DNA of 64,000 nt from Allolobophora icterica (taxonomy: Eukaryota > Annelida > Clitellata > Crassiclitellata > Lumbricidae): the NCBI GenBank assembly GCA_963556255.1, contig OY744611.1, positions 2,632,230 through 2,696,229 of the forward strand, written 5' to 3'. Positions 33,147 to 43,105 of this stretch are shown in pieces (position 1 is the stretch's first letter; every line of letters starts with the position of its first letter). The notes beneath the pieces were generated by a model, which was not told the DNA's origin, did no database searches, and saw only the letters and a list, made by a program, of their open reading frames with translations. The position numbers and the translations under genes were made by a program.

Positions 33147-33333
33147 TTGTACGATCTTCCTCTGGAGATGTTGGACATTATCTTAGAAAAGTCTTATATA
33201 CATTGGATATTGAAATCATCAACAAAGCAAAGAGACGAAGAAGTTATCAGGTCTCTCACTTCAGTCGACGTTTGCTTTTATCGACGAATTATCAGAAAAC
33301 GGTTCAAGAAAGCAATCTGGCGTTACCAGAAAC
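33147..33333 (+). CDS. Cassette 3 exon: F-box-like domain
   Basis: The exon is 187 nt, phase 0 in and phase 1 out, acceptor TGCACTTTAG and a good donor GTGAGA. It starts LYDLPLEMLDIILEK, the classic LP-x-E-x-L-xx-IL opening of F-boxes, followed after an insertion by VIRSLTSVDVCFYRRI, the second helix, and a basic tail RKRFKKAIWRYQK. This is the best F-box match of the three copies. Its residual base C plus AG of the CARD exon at 48455 makes Gln. The Gypsy element starts 20 bp downstream, so the donor and first intron bases were narrowly spared. Confidence 0.7.
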
Positions 33334-33353
33334 GTGAGATATCTCCCAAGTAT

Positions 33354-35583
33354 TGTGGCGGTCAAGGTTACCGTGCGTATGTGGGAAGATTTATTTTATG
33401 CGAATAGCATCGTTTTCTTTCAGTTTACATGCGAAGGGAACAGCATCGTTTCTCTTAATTTTACATGCGAAGGCCCAGCATCGATCATTTAATTTTTATT
33501 TAATTTCAATAGGCAACTGGCCGGCAACGACCGTGGCAGGGAAGCCCGATCGACGGTCTGAAGCCAGCGCATAGCGAGCAGACGCGCTCATTCGGGATGC
33601 ATAGAGCCTGCCTCACGGTGCGCTGCTTTATACGTGAAGAGTTGGTTCGACTCTTCATACATAGCAATACTGTTAAACAGCGTTGTTGGTTAGCGACTCA
33701 GTTACCGATTCAAATATACTGCACTCAGTGTGGTAGGCGAGTGATTTTGGTTACGACCGAGTCAGAGTTCGAGTTTCCGGTTAGTACAAATATATTTACG
33801 GACGAAAGGGGCGTCCGAATAATATAATCAGGCGATCCCGAGTACAGCTAAAGAAGTTCACTGTTGGGAGACGGGCCGACAGCGCCGATCCGGCGGGTTG
33901 GATTCCTCAGTTGATCGCGAAGCGGTCTAGATCCCGATCGTGGGAAATCTACGGCTGAGTAATACTCGGGGAAGGATACCGTTGATACACAGGAAAACCA
34001 ATTCAGTGTGAGATCGAAAACCAGGGTGAATTTGGCGACGGGCAGGAAAGTCCCTCTTGGGTTTTGAAGAACTCCGCGATCGGAGCTTGTCCGGTAACCC
34101 ATGGGAGTAGAGGTGACCTTCTTAAGGTAGCCATTTTCTGGAATTCTGAAATCCTTGAAACCAAGAGTAAATTTGGCGTCGGGCAAGGAAATCCCTCTTG
34201 GAGTTCGAAGAACTCCAAGATCCGACAGTGTTTGGTTTTATCCACTGACGCGAGTTTTACGCGATTTCGGCGTACTCGACACAGGGGAAGTTCTACGCGC
34301 TTTCGGCGTACTCGGCCGGGAGAGTTTTACGCGATTTCGGCGTCTTCGGCTGGGAGAGTTTTACGCGACTTCGGCACTCGGTGAAGTGACCGTCGGGATA
34401 CCTGAGAAAACCAATTTAGTACAAAAACGATAATAAGGGTAAATTTGGCGACAGGCAGGAAATTCCCTCTTGGGTTTTGAAGAACTCCGCGATCGGAGCT
34501 TGTCCGGTTACCCGTGAGAGTAAGCGTGACCCTCGTTAGGGAACCAAAATTCGGAAATTCTTGGGAACAAAATTCAGGACATTCTGGTAACCTTACGGGG
34601 TCGGCGTTACATTTGGATTGTGACACTTGGATGGCTGACACGCCGGTGGAGCGTTGGAGGGGCTCCATCGCCCGGTAACTAAAAATAGTTACTGGGAAAG
34701 ACCACTGTTACCGAAAGACCGCAGTACGGGAAAAGACCGCCCGACAACTGATTACAGTGCGGTAAGACCAGGAAAAACGATAGAGTCAGGAAAATCTTGT
34801 ATTCAAACCAATCGTTATTCAGAGCAAATAACTTGGTGATCGAAACACGTAGCTCCGAGAACTGACCGAAGTGCGAAGTAGGGCCCACCTCGTGCGCCGG
34901 TCGGAACACAGTTCTGCGTGCGGTTAGGGAGGTTTTAGACCTAGAACCTGTCCTATCAGAAGAGAGTGTCGTGAGACCAGTATACCGCGTTAATATTACA
35001 CGTGCATATATTATCGCAAGATGTTCGCGTGTTTGAGACGGCACGACGTGACGACTCGTCAGATGTACACCTTGTCCTCTCGGACAGGAGAACGTTCAGA
35101 GTTTTCCCCTATTGACGATAACTCGAGAGTCATGAGATGCAGAATGGTACGTGAGGGTTCGGTTAAGGTGGAGAAAAAGAGGAAGTCTTTGACTAAGAAA
35201 TCTCACAGGAAGCTGAGGACTCCTGCCGGCAAGAGAGCGAACCCTGTTCTAAAGGACGGCCATCCTGAGGACGAGGACGTTGCCCACCCGGCGACCGCGG
35301 CAGTGGCAGAGTCCGAAAGTGAGATGGAGCTTGACAGCGACACTGTTCGCAAACAAGCGATACCCTCGGGACCTCCTCTTGGAGAAATGGGCACTGAGAG
35401 CGGAGACAGGGAACCGCTCGTCTACAGCAGAAGTAGACAAGATAGTGACCCGGGCGACTCCAGAAGGTCGGTTGGCTGGAGCCGAACCCAGCCCGACGAC
35501 GAAGCAGCGTCTCGGGTAAGACCGACACAAATTGGTACCATGTCTGATGAAGGGTTAGTTGATCTCGAGCGACGAACGTCACA
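33354..35583 (+). repeat. 5' LTR (2230 bp)
   Basis: It starts TGTGGCGG and ends ACGTCACA. It is the same length as the 3' LTR, and every translated stretch I compared is the same in both. It is unusually long and contains the first 188 codons of the Gag-Pol ORF (from 35021). Internal repeats lie at 34024-34535. Confidence 0.95.
34024..34535. repeat. Repeats inside the LTR
   Basis: Three copies of a unit beginning GTAAATTTGGCGACGGGCAGG or similar start at about 34025, 34168 and 34438 (the middle one is shorter and diverged). Between them, 34252-34375 holds four tandem copies of a roughly 33-bp unit GAGTTTTACGCGATTTCGGC. The same is present in the 3' LTR at +9752. Such repeats in U3/leader can act as enhancers or RNA structures; role unknown here. 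Confidence 0.85.
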
Positions 35584-38500
35584 AACTGGTACCAGAAGTG
35601 GGGTCCTAACGTTTTCTTGTCACAGAACCAGGCAAGGTCAGGAAGATCCCGAGGACGAGTCGGATGAAGTGCCCCATAGTGAGCACGGAGGCGCGCGTCC
35701 AAAGTTACGTAAACGGAAAAGCAAACGAAGGTTGCTTGATGAAACGGGTGCACCTGACGAAACCAGTGCATTTGAAACGGAAGCTGGAACCCGCAGTGGG
35801 CGTGAAAGAGGTTTCCATGAGGATAACGGATGGTTGATAACCGTTCCAAAGACTACTGAGGTAGTACAGAACGATGTGAATAACGAGACATTCACACACT
35901 GGCGAGAGGCCGTTGGTGAGAGTAGGTTTGACAGGTCCAAACCACTCGACGACAATAGAGTTCCGCGTATAATGCATGAGAGAACGTTCGACAATAGATC
36001 GGGGAACCTTGTGCAGGTTCAAGTACCTAGTATTGTACGGGGCAGGCAACCTGTACAGTTGAGACAGGCTTGTGATAGGCCAAGAGACATTGAGACAGGC
36101 CTGAAACCGCGGGGTGACGCCGTAGTGCAGAAAACGAGTGGTGACATCGTGGCGCATCAGCGAAACGAAGGTAATCGAGTACCGTTTACCAACATGGAAG
36201 GAGGTCGCCCAAGACCTGTGACCGATGAGGTAGATTGGCAAGCAGAGATGTCTTACCTGCGACAGAGTGTGGCAATGATGAGTTCGAAACTTGAAGAACT
36301 GTCTGTTCCTGCTGCTCAGCATGCGAAGTCTTACCGACGCGAGACATCGGGGAAACCTACGGGCCCAGGTTACCAGATGGATCGCCGAGGGAAGCTGCAG
36401 ATCGAAGAGCCGGCACGGAGCCGAGGTAACACAGAGACACGCGAGGAAGTTTCGCTTTCGGGAACTTCGGAAAAGTTACGTAGCCGCTATCTTTCCGAGG
36501 ACAGCGGGAGTGAGTCACACGGAAAAACGGCAAGGCAATCGAGTCGACAACGTCTGTTGACAAGAGGAAGAGTTGAGGCGAAATTACGTTCGTCAGTGAG
36601 TTCTTCGGATTCAGACACCGATAGTGTTGGTCCAGAAGAGGCCATGAGAACCGGAGTCTTTGACAGGAAAAACCTCCGCCAACGAGGAAGACACGAGAGT
36701 TATGAGAAAACTGAAAGGGAGACGTATGGTAAGGAACGTCTACCAGAGTACGAGAGACGCAGTTTAAAACAGGCACTTGATAGAGAAACCGAGAGAGAAT
36801 CGAACATGGGAAGAGACAGAGATCATTTGGCCTGGGATGAGACCCACGAGCGGTACTCTAAAGGGCACAAACCAGATTCGAGAAGTCGTAATTGTCTTAG
36901 GTACGACGAATCTGACAGACCGCCAGAGTCAGGAAAAAGAGATATTCGCGAAGAAGACAGAAGAGTTACGTTCGTCAACGGAAACTCTCAGAGCTCTCGC
37001 AATAAATATAAACGATCGGAGTCCAAAGACTACGCAGGTGGTGAGCCTCGTAGAAAAGGTCAGAGACAGGCTGAGTACATCTCTGATGAAGACAGTGCAA
37101 CGTCAGGCGACCGAGAGATGACTACGATGTATTCTAAGTGGCGTCCAGGGAAGACGTTGGGTACTCTGAGGGGACAGAGTCGGCACCGGTCAGTGGTGAG
37201 GACAGACGATGAAAACGACTCCAGGAGTAACGATGAGGACAACCGGAGAGGAAATCCCAAGAAGAGTGTCGGAAGATCACTTGTTACGCGGACAAGAGGC
37301 GAAGACCGATCGGATCGCGGTATACGAATCAAGCTAGAGAAGTACGACGGCAAGTCAGCGATCGCAGCCTTTCTAGCAAAGTTTGAAGTTTGTGCACGGT
37401 GCAACCGGTGGAGTGATCAGGAAAAAGCAGACCAGTTAATGTGTGCCCTAACGGGTCCCGCTTCGCAGCTGTTGTGGGACATGGGTGCACAGAGGGACGT
37501 GTCGTGGCGAGAACTTGTTGAGCGGCTTAAGGCCAGGTACGGGTCTGATGACCAAACTAGCCTATATCGGATGAAACTTCGCACTTACCGGCAGGCTCAC
37601 GGAGAAACGCTGAGTAGTGTAGTGCAGGAAGTACGAAGGCTAATGGCTTTGGCATACCCAGGACCAACAAGTGATATCGTCGAGACGGTCGCTTGTGACG
37701 CTTTCATTGATGCACTGGCAAACCAAGATTTGGGGCAGAAGGTGCGCGAGCGAGAACCAGTTAACCTCGAAGCGGCGTATAAACATGCGGTGAGGTTGGA
37801 TGCCTATGGTCGATCTTCGACACAAGGTGGTGATTTAGACCGGAGACACGCGAGAGTTAAAGTTACCATGGAAGACCGAAAAGACTCGAGCACTGAGGGG
37901 CAACAGTCTCGTCGTCTAGAAGATCTCGAGCGAAAGATTAAAAATCTTTCAAGAGAACTTGATCGAGTGACAATAAATCAGAATTTGGGCATCGTTCCGA
38001 GAAATCCTCATGAAAGGGAGAACAGTTCTGATCTAGCTGTGGGAGATCAGAGGACAACCGAACCGAATGTGGGGTGGCGACGGATTTATCCGCCCACACG
38101 GTTGCGTAACCCGGATATCGAATGCTACTTGTGCAAACGAAAAGGACACCTGAAGCGATTTTGTCCTCAGAGAAACGCTGAGACGAATGGTGCAACCGGT
38201 ACCAGTGAACCTACAAAGGCTGAACCGATACAAGAGGAAACCCAAAACCGACTGGTCAAAGGCAGTAGGGTGGCCTACGTGGTTGCGAGACTGGCAGGAA
38301 AACGTATACACTGTCTACTTGATTCTGGAAGTGAAATGTCACTTGTGCCACGACGTTTCGTGCTAGACGCTGTGCTAGTACCGTCAGAACAGCGACTCCT
38401 AGCCGCTAATGGAAGTCAGATTAAGGTGGATGGTGAAACTAACCTTAAGATTCGGATCGGAAAGCAGGTGTACCCTGTACCCTGCCTAGTTACAGACCAA

Positions 38501-41500
38501 GTGACAGAAGTGATCTTGGGGTTATCTTGGCTGGAAGCCAATCAGGCAAGATGGGACTTCGCAAGTCGATGCGTTTTCCTTGGGAGCGAGAAGATCCCTC
38601 TGAAAGAGGTCGTTACCGAGTCCATGTGCCGGAGGGTTATTGTGCAAGAGGACATAATAGTTCCTCCAAGGAGCGAAGTTGACGTTCCAGCTTGGGTAGT
38701 ATACCCGCATTTCCAAAAAGATAACGAAGATTGGACGACCATTCCAATGGAATTATCAAAAGATTTGATAATCGGACGTACGTTGGTGACAGGAAGAGAC
38801 ACGGAAGTGTGGATCAGGATGTTGAATGTTGGAGACAGAGATTCGCTAGTCAAGAAACGGACTGAATGTCCGCTGGAGCGAGTGAACGTAGTCGATGTGA
38901 CAGTTAATCGAGCCAGAACGGAATCGTATGATGAGCCTTACCGAAGCGAAAATCCGGAGAAGCCTATGGGCCCAGGTTATCCGGAGGAACGCCGAGGAAA
39001 GCAGCAAAGTACGATTGACCGGTTTGGATCGAAGATTAGTACAACGGCCAGTGTGGCGGAGCAGACGCTCAACCCACTTGCCGAACAGACCCTAAAACGA
39101 CTATGGGAAGAAGTGCCAGCAGACATTTCGGAAGAAGAGCGAATCAGGTTACGAAAACTTGTGCTAACGTACAGCGCAACGTTTTCCCTTAACGAAAGTG
39201 ATAACGGATTCACTTCGGTGATCCAACACGAGATCGATACGGGACAGGAGAAACCAGTTCGGCAACCTTTGAGACGTCAACCGCTTTCCATGTTACCGGA
39301 AGTTGATCGTCAGGTAGAAGACATGTTGAGACAAGGAATCATTGAACCGTCGATATCGGAATGGGCATCCAATGTCGTAATGGTTAAGAAAAAGGATGGC
39401 AGTATGCGTTTCTGTATCGATTACAGGCAACTGAACCTGAAGACACGGAAAGATGCTCATCCGTTACCCCTTATCCGCGAGAGTTTAGATACCCTGGGTG
39501 GCGCCAGATGGTACAGTACGTTCGATTTGAGAGCAGGTTATCACCAGATGGCCTTGCACCCAAGAGACAAACACAAGACCGGGTTCGTTACGAGAAGGGG
39601 CAGCTTCCAATTCAAAGTGTTACCTTTCGGATTGTGCAATAGTCCGGCCTCGTTTTGTCGACTAATGAACTTAGTCTTGACAGGGCTAAACTATGACATC
39701 TGTCTGGTTTACTTGGATGACATAATTGTGTTCTCGAGGGACGTAGAGACGCACATGCAACGTCTAGAGATGATTTTCAGGAGATTACAAGAGTATAATC
39801 TCAAGCTGAAACCATCCAAATGTTACCTGTTACAACAGAGAGTATTGTTTCTTGGTCACGTTTTGAGTGAAGAAGGGGTCGCGACGGATCCGAGCAAGAT
39901 CAAGGCCGTAGAAGAATGGTCTGCTCCTCGGAACTTGAGGCAAGTCAGATCCTTCGTTGGTCTTTGCTCCTATTACCGACGTTTCATACATGATTTCGCG
40001 GTGGTAGCTCAACCACTTCATTTCCTGACCAGGAAAAATGTACCGTTCCATTGGACTGACGAATGTCAGGGAGCTTTCGAAGAACTTAAACGAAAGTTGG
40101 TTTCCGCACCTATACTTGGGTTACCGAACGACGAGGGCCAGTACATCCTAGATACGGATGCCTCGGCATACGCCATTGGAGCGGTGTTATCGCAAGTACA
40201 AGAAGGAGAAGAGACAGTGATTTGTTACGCGAGTCGGCTCTTGTCGACGGCGGAACGGAACTATAACGTTACCAGGCGAGAGTTGTTAGCTGTGGTGTAT
40301 TTCTTGAAAGAGTTTCGTCAGTACTTACTGGGTAGTAAATTCCTACTCAGAACAGACCACTCCGCACTTCAGTGGTTACGCAGAACACCGGAACCGATTG
40401 GCCAACAGGCTCGTTGGTTAGAGATGATAGAGGAGTTTGACATGGAGATATGTCACAGACCGGGAGCAAAACACGGTAACGCAGACGCGATGTCTAGAGG
40501 TCCGGGTGAGGAACAACCTAAAGTGGTTACCATGAGAGTTACGAATGAAGACGTGATGTGGGCACGTCCGATCGGAGAAGTAACGCGCTCCGAGGTTACC
40601 AGTGAAGATACAGGCCAGGAAATCCGTTGGACAAAGGAGTTTCTTCGAAGAGAACAGCAGAGCGATTGCAATATTGGTACGGTCCTTGATTGGAAGGAGT
40701 CGAAGCATCATCCAACACAGGCAGAACTATCACCTGCTAACGGAGAGGTGAAAGTGTTGGTGAGCAACTGGAATCAGCTGGAAGTCCTGCAAGGAGTGTT
40801 ACACAGAGGCTGGATTCAGGGTAACACAGGAAAAGCTGAGCGATCTCAGTTAGTTGTGCCCTTATCTCTACGGCAAGAGATGCTTCAGTTAACACACGCA
40901 AGCTTTGCCGGAGGACATTTCGGGATTCGGAAGAGTTTAACTCAGTTGCAACGTCGGGCGTATTGGCCGAGTTGGAAGGACGATGTTAGACGGTTCTGCC
41001 AAAGGTGCGATCGCTGTGCTCGTTATCGAAGGGAGAAACCTCCAAGACAGGGTTACATGCAGACTCCTGTGGTCGGTGAACCAATGGAGAGATTCGGAAT
41101 TGATATAACTGGTCCGCATCCTGTATCAAGTAAAGGCAACAAATACATACTGACCGCGATAGATTACTTCTCGAGATGGGCTGAAGCTCTGCCTATCAGA
41201 AACCAAGAGGCCGTTACTGTGGCAGAATCGCTTATGGTACACGTGTTCTCGAGGTTTGGTATGCCACGCCAGATCCTGACGGATCAGGGACCGTGTTTTG
41301 AGTCGAAGTTATTCAAAGAGCTGTGTAAACGCATGGAGATTGACAAAGTACGTACGACTCCATATCGACCCTCTGGTAACGGAATGATCGAAAGGTTCCA
41401 CAGAACATTGAACATGTTGATCGGAAAGGTAGTGTCGGAACGACAAAAGGATTGGGATGTTCATGTACCATATGTAATGGCGGCATATCGAGGTACTGAA

Positions 41501-42124
41501 CATGAAGCGACCCAACGGACACCTAATTTCCTGTTCCTGGGAAGAGAGAACCATACGCCATTAGACTTGATTCTAGCCCAAGTTACAGAGTTCGAGAGAC
41601 CGTCTTACAGTGACATGGAAGAGTACGTGGAGAAACAGAAAGAGAAAATGGAACGATCGTATCGGCTTGTACGAGAACAGTTAAAGAGAGTAGCAGAAAG
41701 AAGGAAAAAAGCCTACGATTTGAGAGTGAGACCTAGCAAGTTCGCTCAAGGAGATTGGGTTTACTATTACTACCCTCGGCTAAGAAGTGGAAGGAAGACA
41801 AAATGGGCTCGCTATTACACCGGCCCATTCTTGGTTATTCAAGTGCTCAGTCCGTGTCTGTACCGGATTCAGAAGAGTCCGAAATCCACGCTAATGGTTG
41901 TGCACGTGGATAAATTGAAGCCGTTTTACGGTAAGCCTCCGAGTACCTGGTTACCGGAGAGGGACAGAAATCTTGAGTTACCTACAGTAGACTGGCCAGT
42001 CCTGGCTCAAGATCCTAATGCAGAACATGAACCAGAGGAACCTTCAGAGAATCCAGACGAGACCGCTGATCCAGAATTGCCACCTGGACGACGGACGAGA
42101 CGAAGACCTCGCTTGGATGGATGA
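35021..42124 (+). CDS. gag-pol: Gypsy Gag-Pol polyprotein, 2367 codons
   Basis: A single uninterrupted frame encodes all enzymes for reverse transcription and integration. Residues 1-767 are a charged, Arg/Ser/Asp/Glu-rich extension. A retrotransposon Gag domain spans about 768-928, then a short coiled coil (about 964-990) and a CCHC zinc knuckle (Cys1035-Cys1048). The protease has DSG at 1101-1103. RT has Asp1502 and YLDD at 1564-1567; RNase H begins with DTDAS at 1711. Integrase has the HHCC zinc motif (from His1959), the DD35E triad Asp2028, Asp2088, Glu2124, and a GPF motif at 2268-2270. The ATG lies in the 5' LTR and the frame passes through the primer-binding site. No frameshift separates gag and pol, so ratio control must be post-translational or otherwise. 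Confidence 0.95.
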   Translation: MFACLRRHDVTTRQMYTLSSRTGERSEFSPIDDNSRVMRCRMVREGSVKVEKKRKSLTKKSHRKLRTPAGKRANPVLKDGHPEDEDVAHPATAAVAESESEMELDSDTVRKQAIPSGPPLGEMGTESGDREPLVYSRSRQDSDPGDSRRSVGWSRTQPDDEAASRVRPTQIGTMSDEGLVDLERRTSQTGTRSGVLTFSCHRTRQGQEDPEDESDEVPHSEHGGARPKLRKRKSKRRLLDETGAPDETSAFETEAGTRSGRERGFHEDNGWLITVPKTTEVVQNDVNNETFTHWREAVGESRFDRSKPLDDNRVPRIMHERTFDNRSGNLVQVQVPSIVRGRQPVQLRQACDRPRDIETGLKPRGDAVVQKTSGDIVAHQRNEGNRVPFTNMEGGRPRPVTDEVDWQAEMSYLRQSVAMMSSKLEELSVPAAQHAKSYRRETSGKPTGPGYQMDRRGKLQIEEPARSRGNTETREEVSLSGTSEKLRSRYLSEDSGSESHGKTARQSSRQRLLTRGRVEAKLRSSVSSSDSDTDSVGPEEAMRTGVFDRKNLRQRGRHESYEKTERETYGKERLPEYERRSLKQALDRETERESNMGRDRDHLAWDETHERYSKGHKPDSRSRNCLRYDESDRPPESGKRDIREEDRRVTFVNGNSQSSRNKYKRSESKDYAGGEPRRKGQRQAEYISDEDSATSGDREMTTMYSKWRPGKTLGTLRGQSRHRSVVRTDDENDSRSNDEDNRRGNPKKSVGRSLVTRTRGEDRSDRGIRIKLEKYDGKSAIAAFLAKFEVCARCNRWSDQEKADQLMCALTGPASQLLWDMGAQRDVSWRELVERLKARYGSDDQTSLYRMKLRTYRQAHGETLSSVVQEVRRLMALAYPGPTSDIVETVACDAFIDALANQDLGQKVREREPVNLEAAYKHAVRLDAYGRSSTQGGDLDRRHARVKVTMEDRKDSSTEGQQSRRLEDLERKIKNLSRELDRVTINQNLGIVPRNPHERENSSDLAVGDQRTTEPNVGWRRIYPPTRLRNPDIECYLCKRKGHLKRFCPQRNAETNGATGTSEPTKAEPIQEETQNRLVKGSRVAYVVARLAGKRIHCLLDSGSEMSLVPRRFVLDAVLVPSEQRLLAANGSQIKVDGETNLKIRIGKQVYPVPCLVTDQVTEVILGLSWLEANQARWDFASRCVFLGSEKIPLKEVVTESMCRRVIVQEDIIVPPRSEVDVPAWVVYPHFQKDNEDWTTIPMELSKDLIIGRTLVTGRDTEVWIRMLNVGDRDSLVKKRTECPLERVNVVDVTVNRARTESYDEPYRSENPEKPMGPGYPEERRGKQQSTIDRFGSKISTTASVAEQTLNPLAEQTLKRLWEEVPADISEEERIRLRKLVLTYSATFSLNESDNGFTSVIQHEIDTGQEKPVRQPLRRQPLSMLPEVDRQVEDMLRQGIIEPSISEWASNVVMVKKKDGSMRFCIDYRQLNLKTRKDAHPLPLIRESLDTLGGARWYSTFDLRAGYHQMALHPRDKHKTGFVTRRGSFQFKVLPFGLCNSPASFCRLMNLVLTGLNYDICLVYLDDIIVFSRDVETHMQRLEMIFRRLQEYNLKLKPSKCYLLQQRVLFLGHVLSEEGVATDPSKIKAVEEWSAPRNLRQVRSFVGLCSYYRRFIHDFAVVAQPLHFLTRKNVPFHWTDECQGAFEELKRKLVSAPILGLPNDEGQYILDTDASAYAIGAVLSQVQEGEETVICYASRLLSTAERNYNVTRRELLAVVYFLKEFRQYLLGSKFLLRTDHSALQWLRRTPEPIGQQARWLEMIEEFDMEICHRPGAKHGNADAMSRGPGEEQPKVVTMRVTNEDVMWARPIGEVTRSEVTSEDTGQEIRWTKEFLRREQQSDCNIGTVLDWKESKHHPTQAELSPANGEVKVLVSNWNQLEVLQGVLHRGWIQGNTGKAERSQLVVPLSLRQEMLQLTHASFAGGHFGIRKSLTQLQRRAYWPSWKDDVRRFCQRCDRCARYRREKPPRQGYMQTPVVGEPMERFGIDITGPHPVSSKGNKYILTAIDYFSRWAEALPIRNQEAVTVAESLMVHVFSRFGMPRQILTDQGPCFESKLFKELCKRMEIDKVRTTPYRPSGNGMIERFHRTLNMLIGKVVSERQKDWDVHVPYVMAAYRGTEHEATQRTPNFLFLGRENHTPLDLILAQVTEFERPSYSDMEEYVEKQKEKMERSYRLVREQLKRVAERRKKAYDLRVRPSKFAQGDWVYYYYPRLRSGRKTKWARYYTGPFLVIQVLSPCLYRIQKSPKSTLMVVHVDKLKPFYGKPPSTWLPERDRNLELPTVDWPVLAQDPNAEHEPEEPSENPDETADPELPPGRRTRRRPRLDG
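35587..35604 (+). promoter_or_regulatory. Primer-binding site, tRNA-Leu type
   Basis: TGGTACCAGAAGTGGGGT begins 3 bp after the 5' LTR and is complementary to a tRNA 3' end reading ACCCCACTTCTGGTACCA, as in some tRNA-Leu. It lies within the Gag-Pol frame. Confidence 0.85.
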
Positions 42125-43092
42125 CTACGACTGTAGAAGTCCTTGTTAGTGACCTTCTGAAGCAGACGTGTATCTAGGACAAACTAGATGAACGCTTAAT
42201 TGCGTTGGTTTCATTGACTATTCGAGACCCATGTTTCAGTTGCCCTTTTGATGAGAGTATTTCTTTTGAGCGGTATCTGGGAGCATACCGTACCTGTGCT
42301 ACCAGTAACGCTTAATTGCGTTGGTTTTACGGATTGTCAGTGAACGACTGTTTAAGTTTCCTTTTGATGATATGTTTTCGGTTAAACATTGGATTAGTGG
42401 TTAGTACTGAAACGAGTAAAGATTCCAGTACTAGAACGCTTCATTGCGTTGGTTCTACAAGCGAACTATTGGAGAACCATGTTTCCGTTTCCTTGTGATG
42501 ACAGAGTTTCTTTTCGACAGTATAATGCTCGTAACAACGAGTGTTAAGGAAATTCGGGCAATGCGATTTCCTTGGTTACCGTTTCATGATACTTTAGTGC
42601 GCTACCTTAGTGCGGCACTTAGGATAGATCATTATGCGATAGAAGCATATGTTAGGACTTAGATCATGTGCGTAAATATGATAACTTATTTTGCTTTTAC
42701 GATTTTGAAGTGGTACCGGGTGTGACTGATCGACGATGGTTACCAGATCGGGAGACAGTGGGCGACTTTTCTCTCCTTAAGTTCTCCTGGCCCTTGGGGT
42801 CCGGTAGAGCTCAGGTTCATGATAGAGGGCCTGTTAAGGTTGGCGATTTGTCAGGTACGACAGGTTGCCAGTAGGGTGGTGGTTCCGATCGAAAGCATCA
42901 TTAAATAGGCTGTCGCTATCACGGTTCTCATCGTTGTTTGGCGTACGTGCAGGGTGCCGAGATTGTTGATATTCCGCCCTATAACCAAAGGTGCATTTGG
43001 TTCCTTGCTCTCTAAGTGGATCTGGGTTGGGGATGTTCCTGTCACGTTTGATTAAGGTCCCCGATTTTGGCAGAGATGCTCCGCATCTAAGT
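42125..43092. other. 3' untranslated region of the Gypsy element with degenerate tandem repeats
   Basis: AACGCTTAATTGCGTTGG recurs at 42191, 42307 and 42435 (one T>C variant), each followed by a similar TTTCC(C)TTTTGATGA block, so units of roughly 116-128 bp. No further ORF such as env. Confidence 0.8.
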
Positions 43093-43105
43093 AAGGTGGG
43101 GAGAG
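43093..43105 (+). promoter_or_regulatory. Polypurine tract
   Basis: AAGGTGGGGAGAG (one T) directly abuts the 3' LTR start TGTGGCGG and is the expected plus-strand primer. Confidence 0.85.

Noticed and set aside
35193..36776. Long minus-strand and alternative-frame ORFs across the Gypsy element
   Set aside because: They are shadows of the 2367-codon Gag-Pol frame; no motif supports them.
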